64,000 bases of DNA from Rhizobium sp. GN54 (GCF_021026345.1 NZ_JAJNCZ010000005.1:248001-312000); one strand, 5' to 3'; positions 1 through 9,530 are shown, numbered from the stretch's first letter. The notes: generated from the sequence alone by a model not told the origin. Made by a program: numbers and translations.

Positions 1-638
1 CCGACGAGGCCTTCGGGGCCAGTGCCCTTCAGGTCGATCGAAAGGGCGATACCGCCGCCGGACACGTTTGGCGTATCGCTCGCAACCAACGTATCGGTCT
101 TGTGCAGGGCGAGCAATTCCGCATCCGAAAGAAGCGCGTTGCCCTTGCGGAAACGGATCTGCGACAGGCGCGAGCCGCGCCGGACGACGATCGGGAAGGT
201 CCTCGGCGAAATCTCCAGGTAGAGCGGGCCGGAGTAGCCGGCCGGGACCTTGTCAAATTCCTGGGCGCGATCGGTGATGACGCGAGTGAAGATGTCGAGC
301 CGGCCGGTGGAGCTTTTCGGGTTGGTGGAGGCGGACAGTTCCTTCGGCAGGTCGAGGCTTTCCATCAGGGGAACGATATAGACGCACCCCGTCTCGAGCA
401 CGGCACCTTCGGAAAGATCGACGACATGCAGCTTCAGCCGGTCGAGTTTGTCGGCGACGAGGTGGGCGGGGCCTGGAAGGAAGCTCGCACGGACGCGGAA
501 GGCCTTCGAGCCGAGACGCAGGTCCAGGCTCGCAGGCTGCACCTGGTCGGCATCCAGCGCCGCCTCGCTCTTCAGCCTGCCGGCGTCAAACAGCGCGCTG
601 ATGGCGCGGTCGGCCAGTATTCCCGTAGCAGTCGTCAT
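1..638 (-). CDS. dcd: dCTP deaminase, partial (3' end outside window)
   Basis: 2'-deoxycytidine 5'-triphosphate deaminase converts dCTP to dUTP for thymidylate synthesis in the cytosol. The frame is open from the ATG at 638 to the window edge, giving about 212 residues without a stop, so the C-terminal part is missing. Visible family features are the N-terminal segment MTTATGILADRAI, the DLRLGSKAFRVRA strand, the STNPKSSTGRLDIFTRVI stretch and the YLEISPRTFPI stretch. The longer N-terminal spacing suggests the roughly 360-residue alphaproteobacterial form rather than the roughly 190-residue enterobacterial one (inference, because the end is cut). It is divergent from metZ and shares the 639-832 intergenic region. 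Confidence 0.88.
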   Translation of the reverse strand, partial: MTTATGILADRAISALFDAGRLKSEAALDADQVQPASLDLRLGSKAFRVRASFLPGPAHLVADKLDRLKLHVVDLSEGAVLETGCVYIVPLMESLDLPKELSASTNPKSSTGRLDIFTRVITDRAQEFDKVPAGYSGPLYLEISPRTFPIVVRRGSRLSQIRFRKGNALLSDAELLALHKTDTLVASDTPNVSGGGIALSIDLKGTGPEGLV

Positions 639-681
639 AAGCCTATCCTTCACGCTGGCCGACAAAACCAAATGCAGGCAA

Positions 682-710
682 TTGACGCAAGCGCCGCCAC
701 GCAGTATGGA
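682..710 (+). promoter_or_regulatory. Candidate sigma70 promoter of metZ
   Basis: TTGACG at 682-687, a 17-base spacer and TATGGA at 705-710. The predicted start of transcription near 717 falls immediately before the SAM-II aptamer, so the transcript would begin with the riboswitch. This fit supports an otherwise modest -10 match. Confidence 0.5.
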
Positions 711-720
711 CCGGATATCC

Positions 721-778
721 CGTGGTGATTTGGCCGGTCGGCTTGCAGCCACGTTAAACAAGTAGCTAAAAAGGCCGG
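721..778 (+). promoter_or_regulatory. SAM-II riboswitch aptamer
   Basis: The sequence shows the compact SAM-II (metA RNA motif) layout. CGTGG at 721-725 pairs with CCACG at 749-753. GATTT follows the first strand, GCTTGCAG lies in the loop, and the conserved 3' part GTTAAACAA plus GTAGCTAAAAAGG sits at 753-775. SAM-II aptamers are known from alphaproteobacterial methionine genes, and this one lies directly upstream of metZ. S-adenosylmethionine binding to the H-type pseudoknot is expected to lower metZ expression. Confidence 0.9.
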
Positions 779-781
779 GTG

Positions 782-812
782 AAAACCGGCCTGCATTGCG
801 GCCGGTTTTTTT
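782..812 (+). terminator. Rho-independent terminator / riboswitch expression platform
   Basis: A 10-bp stem is formed by AAAACCGGCC (782-791) and GGCCGGTTTT (800-809) with an 8-base loop, followed by a T run to 812. It sits between the SAM-II aptamer and the metZ start, so it is probably the platform that stops transcription when SAM is bound. The GGCCGGG at 774-780 could compete with one stem arm as an anti-terminator (inference). Confidence 0.75.
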
Positions 813-832
813 GTTTGGAAGGCAATGATCCG

Positions 833-2017
833 ATGAGCAAGTCCTGGCGCCCGGCTACCCAACTCGTCCACGGTGGCACCACGCGTTCGCAGCATGCCGA
901 AACCTCCGAAGCAATCTTCCTGACGCAGGGTTTCGTCTATGAGAGTTCCGAGGCCGCCGAAGCGCGCTTCAAGGGCGAGACCGACGGCTTCATCTATGCC
1001 CGATACGGCAGCCCGACCAACGACATGTTCGAGCGCCGCATGTGCCTGCTCGAAGGCGCCGAGGAAGGCCGCGCGATGGCTTCCGGCATGGCCGCCGTCG
1101 CAGCCGCGATCCTCTGCCAGGTCAAGGCCGGTGACCACATCGTCGCCGCGCGTGCGCTGTTCGGTTCCTGCCGCTGGGTGGTCGAGACGCTGGCGCCGCG
1201 CTACGGCGTCGAATGCACGCTCGTCGACGGTCGCAACCTCGCCAACTGGGAAAAGGCGATCCGCAAGAACACCAAGGTGTTCTTCCTCGAAAGCCCGACC
1301 AACCCGACGCTGGAGGTGGTCGACATCGCCGGCGTGGCAAGGCTGGCAAACCAGATCGGCGCCAAGGTGGTGGTCGACAACGTTTTCGCCACCCCGCTCT
1401 ACCAGAAGCCGCTGGAACTCGGCGCCCATGTCGTCGTCTATTCGGCGACCAAGCACATCGACGGCCAGGGTCGCTGCCTCGGCGGCATCGTGCTCTCCGA
1501 CAAGGAGTGGATCGAGGAAAGCCTGCAGGACTATTTCCGCCACACCGGGCCCGCCATGTCGCCGTTCAACGCCTGGACGCTTCTGAAGGGCATCGAGACG
1601 CTGCCGCTGCGCGTCAGGCAGCAGACGGAGAACGCCTCGAAGATCGCCGATTTCCTCGCCGGCCACCCCAAGGTCGATCAGGTGATCTATCCCGGCCGCA
1701 AGGACCATCCGCAGGCCGATATCGTCGCCAAGCAGATGTCGGGCGGCTCGACGCTCGTCTGCCTTCACCTGAAGGGTGGCAAGGAGGCGGCATTCGCGCT
1801 GCAGAACGCGCTGGAGATCGTCGAGATCTCCAACAATCTCGGCGACGCCAAGAGCCTGATCACCCATCCGGGCACCACGACGCACAAGAACCTGACCGAC
1901 GAGGCCCGCACCGAACTCGGCATCTCGCCCGGCACCCTCAGGCTGTCGGCGGGCATCGAGGACGGCGAGGATCTGCTGGCCGACTTCGCCCAGGCCCTGG
2001 AAAAAGTCAGGGGCTGA
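833..2017 (+). CDS. metZ: O-succinylhomoserine sulfhydrylase
   Basis: This 394-residue PLP enzyme of the Cys/Met metabolism family makes homocysteine directly from O-succinylhomoserine and sulfide. The ATG at 833 was chosen because it follows GGAAGG at a normal distance and begins [15 protein letters not shown], the usual start of the family. The PLP lysine is Lys207 in [10 protein letters not shown]; the MASGMAA phosphate-binding turn and the late [10 protein letters not shown] and [13 protein letters not shown] segments are intact. The length is normal. It is controlled by a SAM-II riboswitch and terminator upstream. Paralogues such as metB or metC cannot be fully excluded from sequence alone, but the alphaproteobacterial context with SAM-II favours metZ. 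Confidence 0.9.
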   Translation: MSKSWRPATQLVHGGTTRSQHAETSEAIFLTQGFVYESSEAAEARFKGETDGFIYARYGSPTNDMFERRMCLLEGAEEGRAMASGMAAVAAAILCQVKAGDHIVAARALFGSCRWVVETLAPRYGVECTLVDGRNLANWEKAIRKNTKVFFLESPTNPTLEVVDIAGVARLANQIGAKVVVDNVFATPLYQKPLELGAHVVVYSATKHIDGQGRCLGGIVLSDKEWIEESLQDYFRHTGPAMSPFNAWTLLKGIETLPLRVRQQTENASKIADFLAGHPKVDQVIYPGRKDHPQADIVAKQMSGGSTLVCLHLKGGKEAAFALQNALEIVEISNNLGDAKSLITHPGTTTHKNLTDEARTELGISPGTLRLSAGIEDGEDLLADFAQALEKVRG

Positions 2018-2234
2018 TCGCCCGGCCGGGGCACGCAGCGCAGGTCCGCAGCGTGTCCCTCTCCGCCAAAAGGTGGCCGTCCCCACCGGCACAATTAACT
2101 TGATCCGGCCGCGGCAGACGTGGCAACCAATAAGCGGACGTGAATATTCAAAAAGCACATCTGTCCGCTCGCACCTGCCTGCCCGGCATCCTGCGGGGGC
2201 AACGGCAGCAACAGGTTCGAGCCAAGGCATCAGA

Positions 2235-2627
2235 ATGTACAGAGCGCTGACCCGCGATATCGAGGTGACGGTCGAGCCCTACTACCTGGAGGAGCAATCC
2301 GACCCGGACGACAGCCGCTATGTCTGGGGCTACCGGATCGTCATCTCCAACCATTCCGAGATCACCGTCACGCTGATGGCCCGCTACTGGCACATCACCG
2401 ATCAGAACGGCCTGGTCGACGAGGTAAGCGGGCCCGGCGTCGTCGGCGAGCAGCCGACCCTGGAGCCGGGCGACACCTACGAATACTCCTCCGGCTGCCC
2501 GCTCGACACGCCGTCCGGCATGATGTTCGGTCACTACCAGATGCAGACACCGTCCGGCGAAGCGTTCGACGTCGCCATTCCCGCCTTCTCGCTCGACACG
2601 CCCGGGCAATCCCGCACCTTGAACTGA
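2235..2627 (+). CDS. apaG: ApaG family protein
   Basis: A 130-residue single-domain protein of the ApaG/DUF525 fold (fibronectin-III-like beta sandwich). Typical features are the N-terminal [17 protein letters not shown], the WGYRIVISN strand, [37 protein letters not shown] and MFGHYQM. ApaG is linked with nucleotide polyphosphate (Ap4A) metabolism and cobalt/magnesium tolerance in enterobacteria, but its biochemical role remains unclear. The ATG at 2235 gives the standard family length. It follows metZ by 217 bases, and hslO is convergent, as in other Rhizobiaceae. Confidence 0.92.
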   Translation: MYRALTRDIEVTVEPYYLEEQSDPDDSRYVWGYRIVISNHSEITVTLMARYWHITDQNGLVDEVSGPGVVGEQPTLEPGDTYEYSSGCPLDTPSGMMFGHYQMQTPSGEAFDVAIPAFSLDTPGQSRTLN

Positions 2628-2685
2628 GGCCGCCGCGGCCCTGTGGTGCGGGAGTGCTGCGGCCGGCCTCTTGCGGGAAACGCGC

Positions 2686-3675
2686 TCAGGCGGGCGCGAC
2701 CTCGGAAACCTCGAAACGATAGGTCGTCGAGCAGAACTCGCACGTCGCCTCGATATGGCCGTCGGTCGCCGTGTGCTCGACCTCTTCCGCCGACAGGCCG
2801 GAAAGCACCGTCTTCAGCTTGTCGCGCGAGCAGGAGCACTGGTCGAGCACCCGCTGCGAGGGATAGACCCTGACACCGCTTTCGTGGAACAGCCTGTACA
2901 GCAGCCGCTCCGTGCCGACGTTCGGATCGGTGAGTTCGTCGGTATCGATGGTCTCGACGAGCGTGCGGGCTTCGGCCCACTTGTCGTCTTCCTCCACCAT
3001 GTGGCCGGCCTCCTCGCCATCGCCGCCCGGAAGGTCGGCCTGGCGCATGCGATCGGGCGCCTCGGGCAGGAACTGCGCGACCATGCCGCCGGCCCGCCAG
3101 CGGTGGCGTGTCTTGCCGTCATCCCCGCGGACGTAGAGTTCGGCCACGCCGAGGCGGACGCGCGTCGGGATCTGTTCCGACTGACGGAAATAGACGCCGG
3201 CGACCTCTTCCAGCGTATGGCCGTCGAGGGCGACGATCCCCTGGTAGCGCTGCGTATGGGCGCCCTGGTCGATCGTGAAGGCGAGGATGCCCTTGCCGAG
3301 CAGTTCGTGCGGCGCGGTGCGGCCCTCGGCGATGGCGACCTGCAGCGCATCGGCGTCGTAGCGGGCATAGGCACGCACATTCTCCGGGCTGGAGAAATCG
3401 GCGACCAGCAGGTCGACTGGACCGTCGCTCTTGGTCTGCAGGATCAGCTTGCCTTCGAACTTCAGCGAGGTGCCGAGCAGGACGGTCAGGACGATCGCCT
3501 CGGCCAGCAGGCGTGCGACCGGCTGCGGATAGTCGTGCCGCTCGAGGATCGCGTCGAGCATCGGGCCGAGCTGGACCGCGCGGCCGCGGACATCGAGGCC
3601 TTCGACCTGAAAGGGCACGACGTGGTCGTCACCGGCAAAATCGAGTTCGCCGAGCTTCGGGGTTGGCTGAGCCAT
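2686..3675 (-). CDS. hslO: Redox-regulated chaperone Hsp33
   Basis: A 329-residue cytosolic holdase activated by oxidation. The C-terminal zinc switch is visible: Cys280 and Cys282 in CSCSRDKL, and Cys312 and Cys315 in CEFCSTTYRF. The N-terminal substrate-binding domain includes GTSLKFEGKLILQTKSDGPVDLLVADF. The start at 3675 (MAQPTPKL) is preferred; an ATG one codon earlier lies too near the AAGGAG ribosome site. The first cysteine pair is CSC rather than the CxC/CxxC variants seen elsewhere, and is compatible with zinc binding. Downstream on the same strand lie argF and argD in other alphaproteobacteria as here, but their stop-to-start gap of about 250 bases argues for a separate transcript. 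Confidence 0.93.
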   Translation of the reverse strand: MAQPTPKLGELDFAGDDHVVPFQVEGLDVRGRAVQLGPMLDAILERHDYPQPVARLLAEAIVLTVLLGTSLKFEGKLILQTKSDGPVDLLVADFSSPENVRAYARYDADALQVAIAEGRTAPHELLGKGILAFTIDQGAHTQRYQGIVALDGHTLEEVAGVYFRQSEQIPTRVRLGVAELYVRGDDGKTRHRWRAGGMVAQFLPEAPDRMRQADLPGGDGEEAGHMVEEDDKWAEARTLVETIDTDELTDPNVGTERLLYRLFHESGVRVYPSQRVLDQCSCSRDKLKTVLSGLSAEEVEHTATDGHIEATCEFCSTTYRFEVSEVAPA

Positions 3676-3921
3676 CATTCGCTCCTTCGACGCAACAGGT
3701 CGACGCGGCCGGACGTTGGTCACATCCGCCTGCGACGGGCTGCGTTCTTCAGTGATTCTGCCTCGTGACCGCCGGAATGATTCCATATCCGGCGGTGCGA
3801 TGCCAGCAAAGGCACCGCGACGACAGCGGGTTGGGCCTTAGATCGTGGCCGATCCCGGCAATTTCAATAGGCGCTGCGGACGTCAGCAGGGTCCCGCGGG
3901 CACCGCTGCCGGGTGGGTCGT

Positions 3922-4839
3922 TCAGATGGCGTTCAGGCACCAGGCCAGGATCGACTTCTGCGCGTGCAGGCGGTTCTCGGCTTCGTCGAAGACGACGGAC
4001 TGCGGTCCGTCGATGACCTCGTCGGTGACCTCCTCGCCGCGATGGGCGGGCAGGCAGTGCATGAAGAGGGCTTCCTTGCCGGCCTTCTGCATCAGCGCCT
4101 CGTTGACCTGGAACGGCTGGAAGATGTTGTGGCCGCGGGCCCGGTGCTCCTGGTTCATCGACACCCAGCAGTCGGTGACGACGACGTCGGCGCAGGCGAC
4201 GGCCCGGTCGGCGTCATGGCAGAGCATGATATCGCCGCCGTTGTTGCGCGCCCAGTTGAGAACCTTGTCCTCCGGCTCTGAGCCGAGCGGAACGGCCATG
4301 TTCATCCGGTAACCGAAGCGGGCGGATCCCTCGACGAAGGAATGCAGCACGTTGTTGCCGTCGCCGGTCCAGGCGATGGTGCGCCCCTTCACCGGGCCGC
4401 GATGTTCCTCGAAGGTCATGATGTCGGCCATGATCTGGCAGGGATGCGTCAGGTCCGTCAGCGCGTTGATCACCGGCACCGTCGCGTGTTCGGCCATCTC
4501 CAGCAGACGGGCATGGTCGGTGGTGCGGATCATGATCGCATCGACATAGCGCGACAGCACCTTTGCGGTGTCGCCGATCGTCTCGGCGCGGCCGAGCTGC
4601 ATTTCGGTACCCGACAGGAACAGCGTCTCGCCGCCGAGCTGGCGCATGCCGACGTCGAAGGAGACGCGGGTGCGCGTCGACGGCTTCTCGAAGATCATCG
4701 CCAGCATCTTGCCGGCGAGCGGCTTGTCGGCCGTTCCCGCCTTGGTGGCGGCCTTGCGCGCCAGCGCGTCGTCCATGATCGTGCGGAGGTCTCCGGCCGT
4801 CATGGCGGAGAGGTCGAGGAAATGTCTGGTGCCTGCCAT
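3922..4839 (-). CDS. argF: Ornithine carbamoyltransferase
   Basis: A 305-residue anabolic ornithine transcarbamylase that joins carbamoyl phosphate and ornithine to citrulline in arginine synthesis. The carbamoyl-phosphate motif STRTR is at residues 54-58 in [15 protein letters not shown]; the HPCQIMAD motif and the ornithine-binding [10 protein letters not shown] segment near residue 262 are both present. The length is standard. It follows argD by 63 bases on the same strand and is probably co-transcribed with it, an argDF operon typical of rhizobia. Confidence 0.96.
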   Translation of the reverse strand: MAGTRHFLDLSAMTAGDLRTIMDDALARKAATKAGTADKPLAGKMLAMIFEKPSTRTRVSFDVGMRQLGGETLFLSGTEMQLGRAETIGDTAKVLSRYVDAIMIRTTDHARLLEMAEHATVPVINALTDLTHPCQIMADIMTFEEHRGPVKGRTIAWTGDGNNVLHSFVEGSARFGYRMNMAVPLGSEPEDKVLNWARNNGGDIMLCHDADRAVACADVVVTDCWVSMNQEHRARGHNIFQPFQVNEALMQKAGKEALFMHCLPAHRGEEVTDEVIDGPQSVVFDEAENRLHAQKSILAWCLNAI

Positions 4840-4902
4840 GCTCTTTCAATCCTGCTCAATCGCCCGGCTCGCGCCCTAGGCCGCCTTCACTCGGCTCGCG
4901 CC

Positions 4903-6096
4903 TCAGGCCGTCTTCTTCTCTGCACTCAGCTTCTCCGCGGCGCGCTCGATCCGCGCCAGGCCCTCGCGGGCCTCCTCCGCGGTGGTGACCAGCGGCGGCA
5001 GCAGCCGCAGCACGTTCTCGCCCGCCGGGACCAGCAACAGATGCTCGGCGCGAACGGCCTTCAGCAGATCCGCCGACGGCCCCTTCGCCTTGATGCCGAG
5101 CATGAGGCCCTCGCCGCGGACGTCCTCGATGATATCGGGGAAACGGTCCTTCAGCGAGGCCAGGCCCTGGCGCAGCACGAGGGCGACGTCGCGCACGTGC
5201 TCCAGGAAGCCTTCCTGCAGGACGACGTCGAGCACGGCGTTGCCGACGGCCATGGCGAGCGGGTTGCCGCCATAGGTGGAGCCGTGCGTGCCCGGGACCA
5301 TGCCGGAGGCCGCCTCCTCGGTCGCAAGGCAGGCGCCCAGCGGAAAGCCGCCGCCGATGCCCTTGGCGACCGCCATGATATCCGGGGCGACGCCGGACCA
5401 TTCGTAGGCAAAGAGCTTACCCGTCCGGCCGACGCCGGTCTGGACTTCATCGAAGATGAGCAGGAGGCCGTATTCGTCACAGAGCGAACGCAGTTCGCGC
5501 AGGAACTCGTTAGAGACGACGCGGATGCCGCCCTCGCCCTGCACGGGTTCGATCAGGATCGCTGCCGTCTCCTCGGTGATCGCCTCCTTGACGGCGGCGA
5601 TGTCGCCGAAGGGAACCTGGTAGAAGCCCGGCGCCTTCGGACCGAAGCCCTCCAGGTACTTCTCCTGGCCGCCGGCCGCGATCGTGGCCAGCGTGCGGCC
5701 GTGGAAGGCGCCCTCGAAGGTGATGACGTGGAACTTGCCGGGATAGCCCTTGGCATACTGGTAGCGCCGCGCCGTCTTGATCGCGCATTCCAGCGCCTCG
5801 GCGCCGGAATTGGTGAAGAACACCTTGTCGGCGAAGGTGGCCGCAGTCAGGCGCTTGCCGAGCGTCTCCTGCCCGGGGACCTCGTAGAGATTGGACAGGT
5901 GCCAGACCTTGTCGGCCTGCGCCTTGAGGCTCTCGACCAGGTGCGGATGGGCATGGCCGAGCGAATTGACCGCGACGCCGGCTGCGAAATCGAGATAGCG
6001 CGAGCCGTCTTCCGCGATCAGCCAGACGCCCTCGCCGCGCTCGAAGCGCAGCGGCGCACGCAGATAGGTCTCGTAGAGCGGCGTGGCATCAGCCAT
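4903..6096 (-). CDS. argD: Acetylornithine aminotransferase
   Basis: A 397-residue class-III PLP aminotransferase. The PLP lysine is Lys245 in [14 protein letters not shown], with Asp216 in the [12 protein letters not shown] motif and [15 protein letters not shown] at the cofactor phosphate site. It acts on N-acetylornithine in arginine synthesis and may also serve N-succinyl-diaminopimelate in lysine synthesis, as known for the family. It is the first gene of argDF, read from the promoter at 6189-6217. Confidence 0.94.
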   Translation of the reverse strand: MADATPLYETYLRAPLRFERGEGVWLIAEDGSRYLDFAAGVAVNSLGHAHPHLVESLKAQADKVWHLSNLYEVPGQETLGKRLTAATFADKVFFTNSGAEALECAIKTARRYQYAKGYPGKFHVITFEGAFHGRTLATIAAGGQEKYLEGFGPKAPGFYQVPFGDIAAVKEAITEETAAILIEPVQGEGGIRVVSNEFLRELRSLCDEYGLLLIFDEVQTGVGRTGKLFAYEWSGVAPDIMAVAKGIGGGFPLGACLATEEAASGMVPGTHGSTYGGNPLAMAVGNAVLDVVLQEGFLEHVRDVALVLRQGLASLKDRFPDIIEDVRGEGLMLGIKAKGPSADLLKAVRAEHLLLVPAGENVLRLLPPLVTTAEEAREGLARIERAAEKLSAEKKTA

Positions 6097-6519
6097 GGCG
6101 CGTATCTCCCTCGCAGCGGATGCGGAAACGGATCCCGGATCTTTCCAGTGCGGAAAAATCGAAAATGCCGCCTCACGGCGGCGGGCGCACTATCAGCATT
6201 TCAGGGCTTATTGTCAACAAACGGCGAGGCGACGAAATCCGCCTCGATATGCCCTTGCGTGAGGTTTCGGATCGCGCGGAGAAGTGTCGCAAGTGAGTCA
6301 CACCCGGCGAGCAAGTTGGGGAAAACCGGAAAATCGATTCGGGCGGATTCCGGCGACTCTTGTCACAGAGTCCCCCTGTCGGTAGGTTAAAACTCAATTG
6401 CTAGACTGCATGCGGCGGAACTAGTCACCAACAGTATCAGAGCATTTCGTGCTGCGGAGAAATCCGGGCAGCGCCGAGGGATTCTCGGCAACGAACGCTG
6501 AAACGAGGAGATGACGGAG
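6097..6519. other. Intergenic region argD/gcrA with clustered GANTC sites
   Basis: This 423-base divergent region holds no gene. It contains the argD promoter and six GANTC sequences, the recognition site of the cell-cycle methylase CcrM: GAGTC 6295, GATTC 6336, GATTC 6346, GACTC 6355, GAGTC 6368 and GATTC 6480. All lie on the gcrA side. A chance expectation for 190 bases is under one site. Confidence 0.75.
6189..6217 (-). promoter_or_regulatory. Candidate promoter of argD-argF
   Basis: On the minus strand, TTGACA (plus 6212-6217), a 17-base spacer and GATAGT (plus 6189-6194) lie about 95 bases upstream of the argD start. The -35 match is perfect and the spacing ideal. Confidence 0.5.
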
Positions 6520-7038
6520 ATGAACTGGACGGACGAGAGGGTCGAGAAGCTGAAGAAGCTCTGGTCCGAAGGACTGAGCGCCAGCCAGATCGCGGCACAG
6601 CTCGGCGGCGTCAGCCGCAATGCGGTCATCGGCAAGGTCCACCGTCTCGCCCTGCCCGGCCGGGCCAAGTCCGGCGGCGCGCCGACGGCGGCCCGCGCCA
6701 AGCGCCCGGCTTCGGCGCCGCGTCCTGCGAACTTCGCTCCGCGCGTCGCCACCCGCACGATCGCCCGTCCGACGGGTGCCGTCGTCACCAAGGAAGAGGT
6801 CGCCTTCGAGTATGACGAAGAGCCGGTCACCCGGGTCGTCGCCAACGTCGTCGTGCCGATGTCGCGCCGCCTCGAACTGACGCAACTGACCGAGCGCACC
6901 TGCAAGTGGCCGAACGGCGACCCGCTGAAGGACGACTTCCATTTCTGCGGCAACGAGTCCCCGGACAATTCCCCCTACTGCACCTACCACCAGCGGCTCG
7001 CCTACCAGCCCTCGGCAGAGCGCCGGCGGGCACGCTGA
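6520..7038 (+). CDS. gcrA: Cell-cycle transcriptional regulator GcrA
   Basis: A 172-residue homologue of GcrA, the alphaproteobacterial regulator that binds sigma70 holoenzyme and acts at promoters with GANTC sites methylated by CcrM. The N-terminal helix-turn-helix is clear: MNWTDERVEKLKKLWSEGLS and ISAAQLGG-type residues up to NAVIGKVHRL. A basic, proline-rich linker follows, then the C-terminal sigma-binding domain with CKWPNGDP and CGNESPDNSPYCTYHQRLAYQP. The ATG at 6520 sits nine bases after GAGGAG; an ATG at 6511 touches that site and is less likely. It is followed by a shared terminator with phoB. Confidence 0.95.
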   Translation: MNWTDERVEKLKKLWSEGLSASQIAAQLGGVSRNAVIGKVHRLALPGRAKSGGAPTAARAKRPASAPRPANFAPRVATRTIARPTGAVVTKEEVAFEYDEEPVTRVVANVVVPMSRRLELTQLTERTCKWPNGDPLKDDFHFCGNESPDNSPYCTYHQRLAYQPSAERRRAR

Positions 7039-7076
7039 GCGGGGGCTTCGGCCCTTGTCTGCCCCATGATACGGAA

Positions 7077-7115
7077 CAACGAAAAACGGGCCTTCGACGG
7101 GCCCGTTTTTCGTTG
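7077..7115. terminator. Bidirectional terminator between gcrA and phoB
   Basis: A perfect 15-bp inverted repeat, CAACGAAAAACGGGC (7077-7091) and its complement (7101-7115), with a 9-base loop. A/T runs inside the stem provide a T tract for both directions, which suits the convergent gcrA and phoB genes. Confidence 0.85.
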
Positions 7116-7138
7116 TCGCAATGACCGTCCGCCCGATT

Positions 7139-7822
7139 TCAGGCTTCCAGCGAATAGCCTGCGCCACGCACCGTGCGGATGACGTCGTTCATGTTGGAGA
7201 AGTTCAGCGCCTTGCGCAGGCGGCCGACATGGACGTCGACGGTTCGTTCGTCGACATAGATGTCGTGACCCCAGACACCGTCCAGAAGCTGCGAGCGGGA
7301 GAAGACGCGGGCGGGGGAAGACATCAGGAACTCCAGCAGGCGGAACTCCGTCGGCCCCAGCCGCACCTCGCGCGAGCGGCGGTGGACGCGATGGGTCTCG
7401 CGGTCGAGCTCGATATCGCCGCACTTGAGGAGCGTCGAGACGACCTCCGGCCGGGCGCGCCGCAGCATCGCCTTGACCCGCGCCATCAGTTCGGGCGTCG
7501 AGAAGGGCTTGACCACATAGTCGTCCGCGCCGGTGGCGAGCCCGCGGACGCGCTCGCTCTCCTCGCCGCGCGCCGTCAGCATGATGATCGGCAGCCGCTC
7601 GGTCTCCGAGCGCTGGCGCAGACGCCGGCAGAGTTCGATGCCGGAGACGCCGGGCAGCATCCAGTCGAGGATCAGAAGATCGGGCTGGCGCTCCTGCAGG
7701 CGGATCTCCGCCTCGTCGCCGCGCAGGATCGTATCGACCTCGAAGCCTTCGGCCTCGAGGTTGTAGCGCAGGAGGACGCTCAGCGCCTCCTCGTCTTCGA
7801 CCACGGTAATCTTTGGAACCAT
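7139..7822 (-). CDS. phoB: Phosphate regulon response regulator PhoB
   Basis: A 227-residue OmpR/PhoB-type response regulator. The receiver domain has the acidic pocket VEDEEA, phosphoacceptor Asp53 in LLILDWMLPG, the conserved Thr in IIMLTARGEE and Lys in VVKPFSTPELMARV. The C-terminal winged helix carries RLGPTEFRLLEFLMSSPARVFSRSQLLDGVWG and DERTVDVHVGRLRKAL. It binds Pho boxes when phosphorylated by PhoR at low phosphate. It is the last gene of the phoR-pstSCAB-phoU-phoB cluster, 108 bases after phoU. Confidence 0.95.
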   Translation of the reverse strand: MVPKITVVEDEEALSVLLRYNLEAEGFEVDTILRGDEAEIRLQERQPDLLILDWMLPGVSGIELCRRLRQRSETERLPIIMLTARGEESERVRGLATGADDYVVKPFSTPELMARVKAMLRRARPEVVSTLLKCGDIELDRETHRVHRRSREVRLGPTEFRLLEFLMSSPARVFSRSQLLDGVWGHDIYVDERTVDVHVGRLRKALNFSNMNDVIRTVRGAGYSLEA

Positions 7823-7930
7823 GCCTTGCTCACTCCTGGGCCTTGCTCATTCCTGGTCCGAGGGGCCCACCTGCGACCACCCCGGACCGCCATGCGCCCG
7901 CCGCGCCGATCGGCGGGCATTCGACGACCG

Positions 7931-8644
7931 TCATTCCTCGATGGCACCCACAGACGTGGTGTGGTCGTCCTTGGGACGCTCGCCTTCCGGCTGCGAGCCG
8001 GTCGCCATGTAGAAGATCGTCTCGGCGATGTTGGTCGCATGGTCGCCGATGCGCTCGATGTTCTTGGCGCAGAAGAGCAGATGCGTGCAGGGCGTGATGT
8101 TGCGCGGATCTTCCATCATGTAGGTCAAAAGTTCGCGGAACAGCGAGGTGTAGATCGCATCGATCTCGTCGTCGCGCTCGCGGATCTCCTTGGCCTTCTC
8201 GATGTTGCGCGAGGCATAGACGTCGAGGACTTCCTTGAGCTGCATCAGCGCCAGCTCGGCCAGGTGCTCGAGGCCGCGGGCGAGGTTGCGCGGAATGCCG
8301 GAACCCTGCACCGAGACGACGCGCTTGGCCGTGTTCTTGCCGAGATCGCCGACGCGCTCGAGTTCGGCGGCGATGCGGATCGCCCCCATGATCTCGCGCA
8401 GATCGGCCGCCATCGGCTGGCGCTTGGCGATCGTGACGATCGCCTTCTCGTTGATCTGCCGCTCGGCGGTGTCGAGGATGACGTCCTCTGAAATCACCTT
8501 CTGCGCCAGCGCCACGTTGGTGTTGACCAGCGCGCGTACGCTGTCGCCCACCATCTGCTCGGCCGTGCCCCCCATCTCGGAGATGCGGCGGGTGAGATAT
8601 TTCAGCTCTTCATCGTAGATCGAAACGATATGGGTCGGTGTCAT
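7931..8644 (-). CDS. phoU: Phosphate signalling protein PhoU
   Basis: A 237-residue protein of two three-helix bundles that links the Pst transporter to PhoR and prevents signalling at high phosphate. PhoU repeats with the metal-binding E/DxxxD pattern are seen around AIRIAAELERVGDLGKNTAKR and LLFCAKNIERIGDHATNIAE. The length is normal. It lies between pstB (57 bases) and phoB. Confidence 0.95.
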   Translation of the reverse strand: MTPTHIVSIYDEELKYLTRRISEMGGTAEQMVGDSVRALVNTNVALAQKVISEDVILDTAERQINEKAIVTIAKRQPMAADLREIMGAIRIAAELERVGDLGKNTAKRVVSVQGSGIPRNLARGLEHLAELALMQLKEVLDVYASRNIEKAKEIRERDDEIDAIYTSLFRELLTYMMEDPRNITPCTHLLFCAKNIERIGDHATNIAETIFYMATGSQPEGERPKDDHTTSVGAIEE

Positions 8645-8701
8645 GTCTCTTGTTCCTCAACTGGCGCAGGCGCCATGGTCTTTTGCCGGCGACGTCAGGC
8701 G

Positions 8702-9517
8702 TCAGCCGAAGCGACCCATGATGTAGTCCTGCGTACGCTGGTCGTCCGGATTGGTGAACATCTTGTCGGTGTCGTTCTCCTCGACGAGGTTGCCGAGGTG
8801 GAACATGGCGGTGCGCTGCGAGACGCGCGCGGCCTGCTGCATCGAGTGGGTGACGATGACGATCGTGAAGTTCGTCCGCAGTTCGTGGATCAGTTCCTCC
8901 ACTTTGGCGGTGGCGATCGGGTCGAGCGCCGAGCAGGGCTCGTCCATCAGGATCACTTCCGGGCTGACGGCGACGGCGCGGGCGATGCACAGACGCTGCT
9001 GCTGGCCGCCGGACAGGCCCGTGCCGCCCTCCTGCAGGCGATCCTTGACCTCGTTCCAGAGGCCCGCCTTCTGCAGGCTCTGCTCGACCACCTGGTCGAG
9101 TTCGGCCTTGGACTTCGCCAGTCCGTGGATCCGCGGGCCATAGGCCACGTTCTCGTAGATCGACTTCGGGAACGGGTTCGGCTTCTGGAACACCATGCCG
9201 ACGCGAGCGCGCAGTTCGACCACGTCGATCGACGGATCGTAGACGTCTTCGCCGTCCAGCGTGATCATGCCGGTGACGCGGCAGCCGTCGATCGTGTCGT
9301 TCATGCGGTTCAGCGTGCGCAGGAACGTCGACTTGCCGCAACCCGAGGGGCCGATCAGCGCAGTCACCGTGTTCTCGCGGACATTGAGGTTCACGTCGTA
9401 CAGGGCGCGCTTGTCGCCGTAAAAGACGGAGACGTCTTTGCCGACCATCTTCAGGGGAACAGCGTTCATCTTCTTTTCCAAAAGTTCTTCGGTCGCAGCT
9501 TCGGTCATGATGTTCAT
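8702..9517 (-). CDS. pstB: Phosphate ABC transporter ATP-binding protein
   Basis: A 271-residue ABC ATPase that drives high-affinity phosphate import. Walker [10 protein letters not shown] is at residues 56-64, the signature LSGGQQQR, Walker [14 protein letters not shown] and the switch histidine VTHSMQQA all follow in order. [17 protein letters not shown] is the PstB-specific Q-loop segment. pstA ends 13 bases upstream, so the two are translated together. Confidence 0.97.
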   Translation of the reverse strand: MNIMTEAATEELLEKKMNAVPLKMVGKDVSVFYGDKRALYDVNLNVRENTVTALIGPSGCGKSTFLRTLNRMNDTIDGCRVTGMITLDGEDVYDPSIDVVELRARVGMVFQKPNPFPKSIYENVAYGPRIHGLAKSKAELDQVVEQSLQKAGLWNEVKDRLQEGGTGLSGGQQQRLCIARAVAVSPEVILMDEPCSALDPIATAKVEELIHELRTNFTIVIVTHSMQQAARVSQRTAMFHLGNLVEENDTDKMFTNPDDQRTQDYIMGRFG

Positions 9518-9530
9518 CTTCTCTACCTCA

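Noticed and set aside
650-2230. 526-codon open frame antisense to metZ
   Set aside because: High GC gives long antisense frames. metZ on the plus strand has a riboswitch, ribosome site and complete PLP-enzyme motifs.
4342-6390. 682-codon open frame antisense to argF and argD
   Set aside because: It spans two real genes and their spacer on the other strand; the composition is that of a codon-shadow frame.
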